From Bog-756 sp963710495 (lineage in GTDB: Bacteria > Actinomycetota > Acidimicrobiia > Acidimicrobiales > RAAP-2), in assembly GCA_963710495.1 (NCBI GenBank), contig CAVQAI010000012.1, positions 372,001-436,000 of the forward strand: a DNA stretch of 64,000 nt, written 5' to 3'. The notes below the pieces were generated by a model. The model worked only from the letters and a program-made list of their open reading frames with translations, was not told where the DNA came from and made no database searches. The first letter of the stretch is position 1; every line of letters begins with the position of its first letter. A program made the translations under genes and the position numbers. Positions 47,458 to 56,947 of this stretch are shown here, one piece after another.

Positions 47458-49146
47458 ATGCTCGATCTCATAATCCGCGCCGGCACGGTGATCGACGGGA
47501 CCGGGGAGACGCCGCGGACCGCCGATATAGCGGTGCGGGATGGGCGGGTCGTCGAGGTGGGCAAGGTCACCGAACCGGCCGGACGCGTCGTCGACGCCGA
47601 TGGTGCGATGGTGACCCCCGGTTTCGTGGACATCCACACCCACTACGACGGCCAAGTGACCTGGGAGTCCCGCGTCCAGCCGTCGTCGGGCCATGGTGTT
47701 ACCACGGTCGTGATGGGAAACTGCGGTGTCGGCTTCGCCCCCGTCCGTCCCACCGATCGCGCCCAGTTGATTGAGTTGATGGAAGGGGTCGAGGACATTC
47801 CCGGTGCCGCGCTCCACGAGGGCCTGCCGTGGGACTGGCGAAGCATCCCCGAGTACCTGGACGCCGTCGAACGCCGCCGACACGACATCGACGTCGCTGC
47901 CCAGGTCTGCCATGGGCCGCTGCGGCTGTTCGTCATGGGCCAGCGGGGTGCCGATCGTGAACCGGCGACGCCCGACGAGATCGTCGAGATGGGTCGCCTC
48001 ACTGCCGAAGGGGTGCGCGCCGGCGCCCTGGGTTTCACGACCTCGCGCACGCTCAACCACCGGACCAGCCGGGGTGAGCCGACACCGACCTTGACCGCCG
48101 CCCGGGAGGAGCTTGTGGGCATCGCCCGTGCTCTGGGCGAGGTCGGCTCCGGCGTGCTGCAGGTAGTCTCGGACTTCCCCGAGTTCGACGCCGAGATGAA
48201 AACGCTGCTCGAGATGATGCGGGTATCGCACCGCCCGTTGTCGGTGTCGCTCTCGCAGGGGCGCACCGGCGTAGGCCACCGCCATGTCCTCGCCGCCATT
48301 GCCGCCGCCAATGACGAGGGCCTGACGATGCGGGCGCAGGTGCCGGCCCGGGGCATCGGCGTACTCATCGGCCTCCAAACCTCGGTCAACCCGCTAAGAG
48401 GCTCGGAGACCTATCGAGCTCTGGAGGGCTTGGCCCTCCCCGAACTGGTGGTGACCCTGTCGGACGCGGCTCTGCGCACCACGATCCTGAGGGAGTTGCC
48501 CGGGGGCGTTGGCATCCTCGACCGCGTTTTCGAGTTCGTTGATCCGCCCGACTACGAGCCCGCTCCGGCAGACAGCATCGCCGCCCGGGCTGCACGCGCC
48601 GGCACCCCGGCCGAGGAGCTGTTCTTCGAGCTGCTCCTCGGCGATGGTGGGAAGGCCCTGCTGTACTGGCCCGTTCTCAACTACTTCGACGGCAATCTCG
48701 ACGCTGCCGCCGAGCTCCTCGCGGATCCCAACGCCGTCCCTGGCCTGAGTGACGGCGGCGCCCACGTGGGCACGATTTGCGACGCTAGCTTCCCCACTAC
48801 GTTGCTCTCGTACTGGGCCCGGGACCGCACCAAGGGCGTCCGATTCGCGCCGGAGTGGATCATCGCCCGCCAGTGCCGGGCGACGGCCGAAGCGGTCGGA
48901 CTGCTGGACCGCGGGATCATGGCGCCGGGCTTCAAGGCCGACCTCAACGTGATCGACTTCGAACGCCTGGGGATGGCCAAGCCGCGGCTGGTATTCGATC
49001 TCCCCGCCGGCGGGAAGCGTCTGTTGCAGCCGTCGTTCGGCTACCTGCATACGTTCGTGAGTGGCGTCGAGGTGGCGACCGACGGTGAGTCGACAGGCGA
49101 GACGCCGGGCCGGCTTGTGCGGGGCGCACAATCGATGCCAGCCTGA
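47458..49146 (+). CDS. N-acyl-D-amino-acid deacylase-like amidohydrolase
   Basis: A 562-residue amidohydrolase of the D-aminoacylase group. The N-terminal beta sandwich (LIIRAGTVIDGTG) leads into the metal-binding HxH in DIHTHYDGQ (H60, H62), the GNCGVGFAP segment that carries the conserved Cys ligand of this group near 83-91, and later the catalytic Asp in LSDGGAHVG near 430. The C-terminal return to the sandwich (GFKADLNVIDFERL) completes the fold. Related enzymes hydrolyse N-acyl-D-amino acids or similar amides. GGGGAAG precedes the ATG closely. It is a single gene followed by repeat-rich DNA. Confidence 0.9.
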   Translation: MLDLIIRAGTVIDGTGETPRTADIAVRDGRVVEVGKVTEPAGRVVDADGAMVTPGFVDIHTHYDGQVTWESRVQPSSGHGVTTVVMGNCGVGFAPVRPTDRAQLIELMEGVEDIPGAALHEGLPWDWRSIPEYLDAVERRRHDIDVAAQVCHGPLRLFVMGQRGADREPATPDEIVEMGRLTAEGVRAGALGFTTSRTLNHRTSRGEPTPTLTAAREELVGIARALGEVGSGVLQVVSDFPEFDAEMKTLLEMMRVSHRPLSVSLSQGRTGVGHRHVLAAIAAANDEGLTMRAQVPARGIGVLIGLQTSVNPLRGSETYRALEGLALPELVVTLSDAALRTTILRELPGGVGILDRVFEFVDPPDYEPAPADSIAARAARAGTPAEELFFELLLGDGGKALLYWPVLNYFDGNLDAAAELLADPNAVPGLSDGGAHVGTICDASFPTTLLSYWARDRTKGVRFAPEWIIARQCRATAEAVGLLDRGIMAPGFKADLNVIDFERLGMAKPRLVFDLPAGGKRLLQPSFGYLHTFVSGVEVATDGESTGETPGRLVRGAQSMPA

Positions 49147-49285
49147 TGAGCGTTCTGGGTGCGGTTCTGTCAGGACCCGACCTTCACCGGGCACCGAAGC
49201 GGGGCCCCCTAGTTGTCAATTACTTCGGTACGACAACCATAAGTAGTTGCAGTTGGTCGAATCGGTCCGTCAGTTTTGAATCAGT

Positions 49286-49450
49286 CAGTGCAGTGGGTGG
49301 TGGGTGGGTTGGGTAGGCTACCGACAGAATATTCCTTGACCAGGGACCGTCCCTTGACCAGGGACCGCCTGACTTCCCGAGGACACTCTTTCCAAGCTAA
49401 GACCTCGGATTTTCCGCATCGTTGCGGATGCAACTACCACGTAAATTCTC
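49286..49450 (+). repeat. leader-like repeat B, copy 2
   Basis: Starts with the G/T-rich run (gtgggtggtgggtgggttgggt) and GGCTACCGACAG (49317-49328), then two tandem copies of CCCTTGACCAGGGACCG-like sequence (49334-49366), the CTCTTTCCAAGCTAAG block and ATTTTCCGCATCGTTGCGGATGC, which forms a small hairpin (gcatc..gatgc). It lies upstream of the ferritin-like gene, on the same strand. Confidence 0.65.
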
Positions 49451-49464
49451 CCTTATCGGGCGTC

Positions 49465-49488
49465 CGGGTAGCCTTCTTGGCACCCACA
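49465..49488 (+). repeat. TIR-like end of element A: CTTCTTGGCACCCACA
   Basis: Rightward copy of the conserved terminal motif (TTCTTGGCACCCACA ending at 49488). It follows leader-like repeat B closely, the same order as at 57803 and 60336. Its left partner end is not clear. Confidence 0.6.
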
Positions 49489-49588
49489 TCTCGGCACTTT
49501 GGCTCAGCGGAAGCCCCAGGGACCTTCGTGGTATTACATGATTACAGTTCCATGCGGTCGGGTTGAACTGGAAAGCAAGGGACGACTC

Positions 49589-51238
49589 ATGCCTATTGTC
49601 CCGGACGCCGATGGGTCCGCGCCAGGCCTGCCCGGTCCGGATGAGGCAATCGGATTCACTCAACACATCAAGCCGCTCTTCAGGGCGAGGGATCGGGAGG
49701 CGATGAAGTGGGCCTTCGATCTCGCCACCTACGCCGACGTGACGAGCAATGCGGGGGCGATCCTGCGACGACTCCGCGCGGGCTCGATGCCTTGCGACGG
49801 GCCTTGGCCGTCGGCGCGGATCGACGTATTCCAGCGTTGGGTGGACGAAGGCATGCCCGAATCGGCAGCGACTGCGACCACGGGAGCGATCCACCAAAGC
49901 GCAAGGGACAAGTCGACGGTTGCCGTCGAAGAGAATCCCATCGGCGGGCGGCTGGCCAGTCTGATCAAGCTGCGGTCGGACACCCCCGAAGGCGACCGAC
50001 CTCTGGTGATCGAACATCGCGAGCCGCTGATCTACATGCTCTGTGCCGCCGCCGAGCTCGAACACGCGCTGATGTGCGAGTACCTGTTCGCAGCATTCAC
50101 GCTGAAGCGTTCCAGAGATGAGGGGCTGAGCGAAGATCAGCTCGACGCAGTCGAACGATGGCGGCAGACGCTCTTGATGGTTGCCAAGCAAGAAATGCTT
50201 CATCTCGCGCTCAACTGCAATCTCGTCAACGCGCTTGGCGCCAGCCCTCATCTGTCCCGTCCGAATCTGCCCCAGCCGGCGAGGCACTACCCGAGTGGCG
50301 TCCAGCTCACGTTGCTTCCCTTCGGGGAGCAAGCGCTACGGCACTTCCTCTATCTCGAGCGACCCGAGGGAATGGACTTTGACGACGCCGACGGTCTCGC
50401 CGCGGTCGAGCGCGCAGTGCCGGCGATGGGCGAGCTGGAGATCGCCCCTCACCTTCAGGAGTTCGCGACCGTTGGCCACCTCTATCGCTCGATCGAAGCA
50501 GGATTTCGCCACCTCGCCGAGAAGATGGGTGAAGACCAGCTGTTCGTCGTACCTGCTTCCGGCCAAGTCGGAGGTGATCTGTTCGGTTGGCCACAGCTCC
50601 GACCGATCACCTGCGTTGATGACGTGGTCCAGGCGATCGAGACCATCGTCGAACAGGGTGAGGGTCCCCGGGGAGATTGGCGTGACGCCCACTTCGGACG
50701 CTTCTTGAGCGTTCTCGACGAGTTTCTCGCGATGCGCGAGGCGAACCCGAGAGTGGAGTTTGCCCGGCCCGTGCTGCCGGCGCTCGTGCGGCCCCCCGAA
50801 AACGGCGAGTCCGTCGATCTAATCAGCGATCCCAAGAGCGCGGCCGTCGCCGACCTCGGCAATGTCACCTACGAGGTGCTCCTCCAGCTTCTCTACCGCC
50901 TGCTCAGCCGGGTGGACGAGAACGACCAGCAGATGACGATTCTTTCGCAGGTCGCAGTCGGGCTGATGTTCGACGTGATCGAGCCACTGGGTGAGATCCT
51001 CACTACCATGCCCGTCGGGCCCGAACATCCGGGCCGGACTGCTGGGCCGAGCTTCGAGCTCTTCTACCAGCCCGACTACCTGCTCCCGCACCGGACAGCG
51101 GCCTGGCTCATCATGGCGGAGCACCTCGGCGACGCCGCTGATCTCACAGAGGCTCAGGGCGAAAGCGAGCCGCGCCTCAATCCTGTGGCCGAAGCCCTCC
51201 GGCGACACGCGGGTGTGCTTCAAGCAAACAGCCGCTAA
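49589..51238 (+). CDS. ferritin-like protein of the iminophenyl-pyruvate dimer synthase type
   Basis: A 549-residue soluble protein. After about 130 residues of unknown fold, a ferritin-like domain carries helices EPLIYMLCAAAELEHALMCEY and LMVAKQEMLHLALNCNLVNALG, with the E..EH and E..H metal ligands expected of the family that includes the VioB C-terminal-type domain. Such proteins bind a diiron or related centre and often sit in natural-product pathways, but no other biosynthetic gene is near. The ATG at 49589 is chosen because AAGGGA lies 8 nt upstream; the frame is open to 49499. The preceding 300 bp hold the repeat elements. Confidence 0.8.
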   Translation: MPIVPDADGSAPGLPGPDEAIGFTQHIKPLFRARDREAMKWAFDLATYADVTSNAGAILRRLRAGSMPCDGPWPSARIDVFQRWVDEGMPESAATATTGAIHQSARDKSTVAVEENPIGGRLASLIKLRSDTPEGDRPLVIEHREPLIYMLCAAAELEHALMCEYLFAAFTLKRSRDEGLSEDQLDAVERWRQTLLMVAKQEMLHLALNCNLVNALGASPHLSRPNLPQPARHYPSGVQLTLLPFGEQALRHFLYLERPEGMDFDDADGLAAVERAVPAMGELEIAPHLQEFATVGHLYRSIEAGFRHLAEKMGEDQLFVVPASGQVGGDLFGWPQLRPITCVDDVVQAIETIVEQGEGPRGDWRDAHFGRFLSVLDEFLAMREANPRVEFARPVLPALVRPPENGESVDLISDPKSAAVADLGNVTYEVLLQLLYRLLSRVDENDQQMTILSQVAVGLMFDVIEPLGEILTTMPVGPEHPGRTAGPSFELFYQPDYLLPHRTAAWLIMAEHLGDAADLTEAQGESEPRLNPVAEALRRHAGVLQANSR

Positions 51239-51255
51239 GGCAACAGCCGATGAGC

Positions 51256-51489
51256 CCGTGGTAGCAGCGGTTGAACAAAGAGATCCGGCGCCGCACCGAC
51301 GTCGTGGGCATCTTCCCCAATCGCCCGGCCGTCATGCGCCTGGTCGGCGCCGTGCTCGCTGAACAACACGACGAGTGGGCCGTCGCCCGGCGATACATGG
51401 GCATCGAGTCCCTGGCCAAGGCCCGACTCCGGGTGATGGCAGGGATCAGCGAGGAGGTGGACCTGGCAGAGCTCGCCGACGTCAGTTAG
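51256..51489 (+). pseudogene. IS256-family transposase C-terminal remnant
   Basis: The last 75 or so residues of a Mutator-type transposase survive: QRLNKEIRRRTDVVGIFPN, then VMRLVGAVLAEQHDEWAV and RRYMGIESLAKAR, the normal end of IS256 transposases. A stop codon (tag) sits just upstream at about 51250 and nothing of the catalytic domain remains. It records an old insertion between the ferritin-like gene and the ScyD-like gene. Confidence 0.8.
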
Positions 51490-51645
51490 AACTACTAGCG
51501 AAGATCGATGTGGTGGTCGTCGTTACACCACTGGTCTGGACGTGGCCAATCTCCGCGTTCTGGAGCGTTTCGCTTTACGGTCATCCTCTTGTCTGTTATA
51601 GGTAAGGGCACAGACCATCACCTACGGGCGGAAGCGGGGAATGTC

Positions 51646-53688
51646 ATGTCGAGTGGATCTCGAATCTGGCGGGTTGGCGCGTGCGCGAGCGCGGTCATCG
51701 CGGCGGTATTGGTTGGATCGAGCGCGGCCGGAGGGGCAACGGCGACCGGAGCCCACGGACTCGGTCTGTTCCCGAGCCATCAGTGGACGGGAGCAAGCTC
51801 GGGGAACTCAGCGCATGCCGTGTCGCCGAGGACGCCTGGAATACAGGTCGTGGCGTCGGGCCTCAATCAGCCCCACCATCTCACCGTCGGGCCTGATGGG
51901 AACTTGTACGTAGCCGAGGTCGGCGATGGCGTCGTGGGCGCTGGCTGTCTGACGGGAACGGAGGCCGCCTGTGCCAACAACTCGGGCACCATCGACCGCA
52001 TCACGCCGCAGGGCGCGGTGACCCACGTGGTCACGGGACTGCCCTCGGTGGGTAATCCCGGAGGCGGATCCGCTAGCGCCGGAGTGTCCGATGTGCGGGT
52101 CGTCAACGGCAAGATCTACGCCGTCATCCAGAACCAGAACATCGACCCGACCACGGGTCAGCAGACCTACGGCCCAGCCGGCGCACTCCTCGGTGACCTG
52201 GTCAGCGTTCCATTGAGCGGGGGGACGGCAACGTCCGTGGCCAGCTTCGGCCCCTATGAGGCGGTCAACAACCCAGACCAAGTCAACCCGCCGGTCGCGG
52301 GTGAGCAGGCTATCGACAGCGATCCCTACGGGGTCGTGGCCTACAACGGTGGCTTCGCCGTGGCCGACGCCGCCGCCAACGACATCCTCTTCGTGAACGC
52401 GGCCGGCCAGATCTCCACCCTGGCCGTGCTCCCCGTAATCTCCGAACCGTCGGGCGGTGGATCGGTCATGGCTCAGGCGGTCCCCACCTCACTGGCCGTC
52501 GGCCCGGATGGGGCGCTCTATGTCGGTGAGCTGGGCGGAGCTTCAAGCAACGACGTCGGGGACGTCAACGTCTACCGCATCGCCCCCGGCGGGACGCCTA
52601 CCGTCTATGCCAGTGGCCTGACCATGATTGGGAGCATCGCCTTCGACCAGGCCGGACGGTTGCTGGTCATGGAGATCGACACGGCCGGAATCAATGACCC
52701 CGCGCTCTCGGGCCCTGGCCTGCCGGCTCCGGGAGCGATTATCAGGATCAACGCGGACGGCAGCCGGACCACCCTGGCCAGCGCCGGGCTCGAATTTCCG
52801 CTCGGCATCACGGTGGCCCGTGACGGTTCGGTCTACGCGTCCAACTTCGGAGTCATCCCGGCCAGCGGACCCGTCCCGGGCATCAGCGGCCAAGTGGTCC
52901 GGGTCTCCGACCCCAATCCGAGCGGCCAGCTGGGCGCCAACCTGGGCGGCTATCGCCTGGCCGCCTCTGACGGCGGCGTGTTCACCTTCGGTGCCTTCGG
53001 TTTCTACGGGTCCGAGGGAGCGACCCGGCTCAACCAGCCGGTGGTGGGCGTCGCATCCAACCCGGTCGGGCCTGGCTACTGGCTAGTGGCCGCCGACGGT
53101 GGAATCTTCAGCTTCGGAACGTCGAACTTCTACGGGTCGACGGGTGCCATGCATCTCAACCAGCCGGTGGTCGGCATGGCACCGACGCCAGACGGGCGAG
53201 GGTACTGGCTGGTGGCAGCCGACGGTGGCATCTTCAGCTTCGGTGACGCATCCTTCTTCGGCTCGACGGGTGGGATGCACCTGAACAAGCCGATCGTCGG
53301 GATGTCCGCCACTCCGAGTGGAGGCGGCTACGACCTCTTCGCCTCCGATGGGGGCGTGTTCACCTTCGGTGATGCCACGTTCAACGGCTCGCATGGCGGG
53401 ACCCATCTGAACGCCGCCATCGTGGGCGGAGCGACCACTTCCACCGGGGGTGGCTACGACCTCTTCGGAGCCGACGGGGGCGTGTTCACCTACGGAGACG
53501 CCAAGTTCTACGGTTCGATGGGTGGGGTCCGGCTGAACCAGCCCGTGGTCGGAGGCCAGATCACGCCGGACAACGGCGGCTATCTCCTGGCGGCGGCCGA
53601 CGGCGGGATCTTCACCTTCGGCAACGGCCAGTTCGCCGGCTCTACGGGAAACCTGAAGCTCAACAAGCCGATCGTCGGCATCGGCTAG
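51646..53688 (+). CDS. secreted ScyD-like beta-propeller protein with C-terminal DGGIFSFG repeats
   Basis: A 680-residue exported protein. A signal peptide (Arg-rich start, VGACASAVIAAVLVGSS, Ala-rich cleavage region) is followed by a ScyD/ScyE- or NHL-like propeller to about 430 (PHHLTVGPDGNLYVAEVGDG; ALYVGELGG; GSVYASNFG). Residues 440-680 contain six to seven tandem repeats of about 42 residues with the consensus DGGIF-FG-A-FYGSTG---LN-PVVGMA-TP-G-GYWLVA. Both parts are beta-rich and probably act outside the cell as a ligand-binding scaffold; no catalytic set is evident. The ATG at 51646 has GGGGA 5 nt upstream. A strong hairpin follows the stop. Confidence 0.85.
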   Translation: MSSGSRIWRVGACASAVIAAVLVGSSAAGGATATGAHGLGLFPSHQWTGASSGNSAHAVSPRTPGIQVVASGLNQPHHLTVGPDGNLYVAEVGDGVVGAGCLTGTEAACANNSGTIDRITPQGAVTHVVTGLPSVGNPGGGSASAGVSDVRVVNGKIYAVIQNQNIDPTTGQQTYGPAGALLGDLVSVPLSGGTATSVASFGPYEAVNNPDQVNPPVAGEQAIDSDPYGVVAYNGGFAVADAAANDILFVNAAGQISTLAVLPVISEPSGGGSVMAQAVPTSLAVGPDGALYVGELGGASSNDVGDVNVYRIAPGGTPTVYASGLTMIGSIAFDQAGRLLVMEIDTAGINDPALSGPGLPAPGAIIRINADGSRTTLASAGLEFPLGITVARDGSVYASNFGVIPASGPVPGISGQVVRVSDPNPSGQLGANLGGYRLAASDGGVFTFGAFGFYGSEGATRLNQPVVGVASNPVGPGYWLVAADGGIFSFGTSNFYGSTGAMHLNQPVVGMAPTPDGRGYWLVAADGGIFSFGDASFFGSTGGMHLNKPIVGMSATPSGGGYDLFASDGGVFTFGDATFNGSHGGTHLNAAIVGGATTSTGGGYDLFGADGGVFTYGDAKFYGSMGGVRLNQPVVGGQITPDNGGYLLAAADGGIFTFGNGQFAGSTGNLKLNKPIVGIG

Positions 53689-53695
53689 TCGATCG

Positions 53696-53729
53696 TTGCC
53701 CCGGACCATCCGCTGGCGGTCCGGGGCAA
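53696..53729. terminator. 12-bp perfect hairpin terminator
   Basis: Arms TTGCCCCGGACC (53696-53707) and GGTCCGGGGCAA (53718-53729) enclose a 10-nt loop, seven bases after the stop codon of the ScyD-like gene. The right arm runs into a short aatgatt. A GC-rich stem of this size right after a stop is best read as a terminator. Confidence 0.8.
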
Positions 53730-53741
53730 TGATTCGCTACC

Positions 53742-53825
53742 TGTGGGTGCCGGGAGTTTCATCCCCGTCACGCGACCGGGCGATATTCGTGGATCAGTCC
53801 GCCGAACCGATTCTTGGCACCCATA
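53742..53825. repeat. MITE-like element A, 84-bp copy with both ends
   Basis: Begins TGTGGGTGCCGGGAGTTTCAT and ends ATTCTTGGCACCCATA, giving inverted terminal repeats of about 10 bp (TGTGGGTGCC against GGCACCCATA, one mismatch). The 60-bp interior has no gene. It is the smallest complete copy of the dispersed element family in this window. Confidence 0.6.
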
Positions 53826-53972
53826 GAGTCGCAATTCTGCCGACCCAGCCGCCTGAGGCCCGTGCCACAGTTGGCCAGGACCTTTGGCCCTGTGAGTCCG
53901 GAACCGATCCCTCCACAATGGAGTAGAAAGTTCCGGTCACGCCGGGCATCCAATGAAGGAAGGGAACGTTCC

Positions 53973-54401
53973 ATGCTGGTCAGGGAGTTCTTGCGCAAAG
54001 CCCCGGTCACTGTGCCTCCTCAGTGCTCACTGGCCGAGGCAGCCCGCCTTATGAGTGATCACAATGTCGGCGCCCTGCTGGTGATGAGCGGTGAGAAAAT
54101 CATCGGCATCGTCACGGACCGGGATATCACCGTCCGCGGCGTCGGCAGCGGTCGGGACCTGGAGAGCGCAATCGCCGACGTGATGACCGAGCACCCGATT
54201 ACCATCGAGGGGTCGGCCGACATCTTCGATGCCTACCGGCTCCTAAAGGAGGCCAGAGTTCGACGCCTCCCTGTGGTCGAGGAGGGCGAGCTCGGCGGCA
54301 TCGTCACCATGGACGACCTGCTCATCGCGTTGGTCCTCGAGTTCGGCGCCGTGGTCTCGCCGGCGGCCTCGGAGGTCCTCGGCTCCGAGGCGACGTCGTA
54401 G
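53973..54401 (+). CDS. protein of two CBS domains
   Basis: A 142-residue protein formed by a tandem CBS pair: VREFLRKAPVTVPPQCSLAEAARLM..GALLVM, IIGIVTDRDITVRGV, then DVMTEHPITIEGSADIFDAYRLL and GGIVTMDDLLIAL. CBS pairs bind adenosine nucleotides (AMP, ATP, SAM) and act as energy or ligand sensors. It carries no effector domain, so it presumably acts in trans. GGAAGGGAA upstream fixes the ATG at 53973. The gene sits between two element A copies. Confidence 0.88.
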   Translation: MLVREFLRKAPVTVPPQCSLAEAARLMSDHNVGALLVMSGEKIIGIVTDRDITVRGVGSGRDLESAIADVMTEHPITIEGSADIFDAYRLLKEARVRRLPVVEEGELGGIVTMDDLLIALVLEFGAVVSPAASEVLGSEATS

Positions 54402-54537
54402 GACGCATCTCGTGTACCCGGGGGAAATCGGTCAGCGTGCGCCGTGGCGGATGAAGAACGATCACTAATGGTGATCCATTGCCTCCTCGAACAGGTCCGA
54501 CGACAAAGGTGCGGCCGTCGGGGCGACAGGCTATTGA

Positions 54538-55077
54538 ATGCCCTCATTGCTAGGTGTCCATCACATCCGCCTCCCAGTCGTGGATGTCGAGGCCATTTCT
54601 GACTGGTATCGAACGTTCCTCGGATTCGAAACGCTCCTCTACGAAGAAGAGGAGCACGTGGCGGTGGGTGCAGTACTTCATCATTCAAGCGGGGTCTCGG
54701 CCCTGCACCAATCCGAAGTTTCCGTAGTCGCAGCCCTGAAGGGATTCAACGTCCTGGGACTGACCACCGACTACCTATCAGCTTGGGTCGGTGAGTTGAA
54801 GCACCTTGGAGCCGTCCATGGTGAGGTGACGCTGGGGTCACGTCCCTGTAGGTGCCGAACCAACCGTCACTTCGTAGGTGCCGAAAGCGCCATCCGGCCT
54901 AATCAGTCCACTAGCCGGTACTCATGGTTCACTCCGAAGACACGATGGGGCTGGGTCCACTTGCGGCGACAAGATCCCGGTCCGCTCAAAGCAACCGGGC
55001 CGATGTTCGGCACCCACACGTACACCGTGATCACGCCGGGTCGGGGGACCAGCTCTGGAGTCGCCGGAGGAGGGTGA
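54538..55077 (+). CDS. VOC/glyoxalase-family protein with 3' end replaced by repeat element
   Basis: The first 100 or so residues form most of a vicinal-oxygen-chelate module: GVHHIRLPVVDVEAISDWYRTFLGFE, then VAVGAVLHH and LTTDYLSAWVGELKHLGAVHGEV, all typical. Where the final strand should read DPDGI-E, the sequence instead enters element A at 54847 (CRCRTNRHFVGAESA and onward), and the rest to the stop at 55077 is encoded by repeat DNA. The last metal ligand is thus lost, so the protein is probably non-functional. A VOC module normally ends about 25 residues after the break. Confidence 0.7.
   Translation: MPSLLGVHHIRLPVVDVEAISDWYRTFLGFETLLYEEEEHVAVGAVLHHSSGVSALHQSEVSVVAALKGFNVLGLTTDYLSAWVGELKHLGAVHGEVTLGSRPCRCRTNRHFVGAESAIRPNQSTSRYSWFTPKTRWGWVHLRRQDPGPLKATGPMFGTHTYTVITPGRGTSSGVAGGG
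54847..55018. repeat. MITE-like element A, 172-bp copy
   Basis: Starts TGTAGGTGCCGAACC, with a second internal copy of the end motif (CGTAGGTGCCGAAAGC at 54873), and closes GATGTTCGGCACCCACA at 55018. The left end coincides with the point where the VOC gene loses its family pattern. No coding content of its own. Confidence 0.6.
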
Positions 55078-56947
55078 CCTTCTTCTGCTGGTGGCTGCTC
55101 ATGCGCCGGAGGATGTCATCCAGTGCGCTCACCGTCTTGATGATATGCGGACCCTTGTTGAGCATCACGCATTCGGCGCGGCCGCTCATGGCCGCATCGG
55201 ATATTTCCGCCCGGGAGGGCTGACCGCTCTTTGCCATCTGGTCGAGGACCTGGGTCGCCCAGATCACCGGAACGTGGGCCGCATCACAGAGCGAGAGGAT
55301 CTCTTCTTGGAGCTCGGCCAGCCGTTCGAATCCGCACTCCACGGCCAGATCACCGCGGGCCACCATCACGCCCAAGCGCTCCGAGTTCATGCCGGCGAGC
55401 AGGATCTCGGGTAGCGCACCGAATCCCCGTGCCGTCTCGATCTTGAGCACGATGCCCAACGACTCCCCGTCGAGCTCTCGGAGAAGGCGGCAGAGAGCGG
55501 TCACATCGGCCACGTCCTGGGTAAACGACAACCCAACGAGATCGGCGTGCCCGACCATGAACCGAAGAATGGTCTCGTCGGCAGCCCCGAGCGCCGGCAG
55601 GCGCAGCTCGGAATCCGGCAAGTTGATGCCTTTTTCGGCTCGGAGCTTCGACCCGCCGCTCGCGGCCAGGGTAATCCGAACGTCCGCCTCTCCCGGTCGC
55701 ACGGCGATGGCAGTGCCCCCGACCTTTCCGTCATCGAAGTAGACGCGGTGTCCCACTTGCAGCGCCTCGAGAGCGGCGGGCAACGTGCAGCCGATCCGGA
55801 GCCCACAGCGAGATCCGGAAGTGGGGCCGGGATACAAGGCGTTGGAGGCGGCCACCGGGCGGGCGTCATCTACGGGAGTCGCCGGAGACAGATCTGCGCT
55901 GAGCGTGATCACATCATCGACTCGGAGCGCGATGGACTGCTCGAGTGCGGGCAGAAGCCCAATCCTGGTGTGGCGCTGGCCTGTCGCGGTCAGCCTGGTC
56001 CCCGTCTGGAGGTAGGTCGTGTCGTGGGCTTCCACCCACACGCCATCCTCGGTTCGGGTCGTCACCACCAGCGTTCGGCGGTCGTTCCGAGTGTCGCGCA
56101 GGCGAATGGGATCGCCGGGGCGGAGCTCTTCGAGCCACTCTCGCTGGACAGGAAGCACGGTTCCCGAGGCGGTCGCCCCACCTGGGGTCGAGCCGAGATC
56201 ATCGGGAACGAGCAGGACCCTCGCCGGCTCGATCGGCCGGCCCAATGGATCTCGCCTCGGACGGAGCCGTGCCACCCGGGGCCCAGGCTCGATCGGCCCG
56301 GTACGGAGCTTCGGCCCTGGTAGGTCCATGAGGATCGGGCATGGCTGATCGAGCTCCCGGCTGGCTCGGCGAATATGGGCCACCATCCGTCCCCATCGCT
56401 CCTCGTCGTCATGGGCACAATTGATGCGCGCGCACTCCATGCCATGGGCCATAAGGGCGGGGACCAGGGAAGAGTCATCCGCCGCCTCGCTCGGCATCGT
56501 CACGAGGATCCGAGTCGACCGGTCATGAGTACTTGGCCCGAGGAGCGCGTCGGCGTTCGCTTCGAGAGCCTGACGACCGGCGCCGAACGAGACGGCCGCC
56601 TCTGTGCGACGGATATCGGGGCGACCGGTCATCAGGTACAGGATGTCAAGCACTCGTTCGAGCGTGGTGATCACATGCTCCTCAGCACGTCCGAGAGACG
56701 AGAGGCCCAATTCGGCGAGGGTCGTCTGGATCGATCGGATGTCGTGACGCCGCAGGGTGAGATAGTCGATGAGGTTGGCTGCACCCAGCCGGTGGGAAGG
56801 GAAGACTCGCTCCAGGCTCGTTGCTCGGCTGACGTGCTGACGACGCATCTCGTCGTGGAGCCGCTCGAGCTCCCCGATGAGCGAGTCGACCGGAGACCGG
56901 GCGCCACCTGCCGGTAGCGCCGGACCCGGCGCTACATCGCCTGTCAT
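55031..56947 (-). CDS. atypical pyruvate kinase-like protein
   Basis: A 638-residue protein with a pyruvate kinase barrel and B domain from about 140. Recognisable parts are ILVTMPSEAA...ARINCAHD, MDLPGPKLRTG, KGINLPDS, GLSFTQDVADV, IVLKIETARGFGALPEIL, VARGDLAVECGFERLAELQEEIL and PVIWATQVLDQMAKSGQPSRAE. The usual LSGETA after the last is replaced by LNKGPHI, and the regulatory C-terminal domain is absent. A 135-residue helical N-terminal extension (LERLHDEMRRQ...) is extra. The long B domain and these changes mark a divergent branch whose activity on phosphoenolpyruvate is uncertain. It stands alone between repeat elements. Confidence 0.8.
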   Translation of the reverse strand: MTGDVAPGPALPAGGARSPVDSLIGELERLHDEMRRQHVSRATSLERVFPSHRLGAANLIDYLTLRRHDIRSIQTTLAELGLSSLGRAEEHVITTLERVLDILYLMTGRPDIRRTEAAVSFGAGRQALEANADALLGPSTHDRSTRILVTMPSEAADDSSLVPALMAHGMECARINCAHDDEERWGRMVAHIRRASRELDQPCPILMDLPGPKLRTGPIEPGPRVARLRPRRDPLGRPIEPARVLLVPDDLGSTPGGATASGTVLPVQREWLEELRPGDPIRLRDTRNDRRTLVVTTRTEDGVWVEAHDTTYLQTGTRLTATGQRHTRIGLLPALEQSIALRVDDVITLSADLSPATPVDDARPVAASNALYPGPTSGSRCGLRIGCTLPAALEALQVGHRVYFDDGKVGGTAIAVRPGEADVRITLAASGGSKLRAEKGINLPDSELRLPALGAADETILRFMVGHADLVGLSFTQDVADVTALCRLLRELDGESLGIVLKIETARGFGALPEILLAGMNSERLGVMVARGDLAVECGFERLAELQEEILSLCDAAHVPVIWATQVLDQMAKSGQPSRAEISDAAMSGRAECVMLNKGPHIIKTVSALDDILRRMSSHQQKKVTLLRRLQSWSPDPA

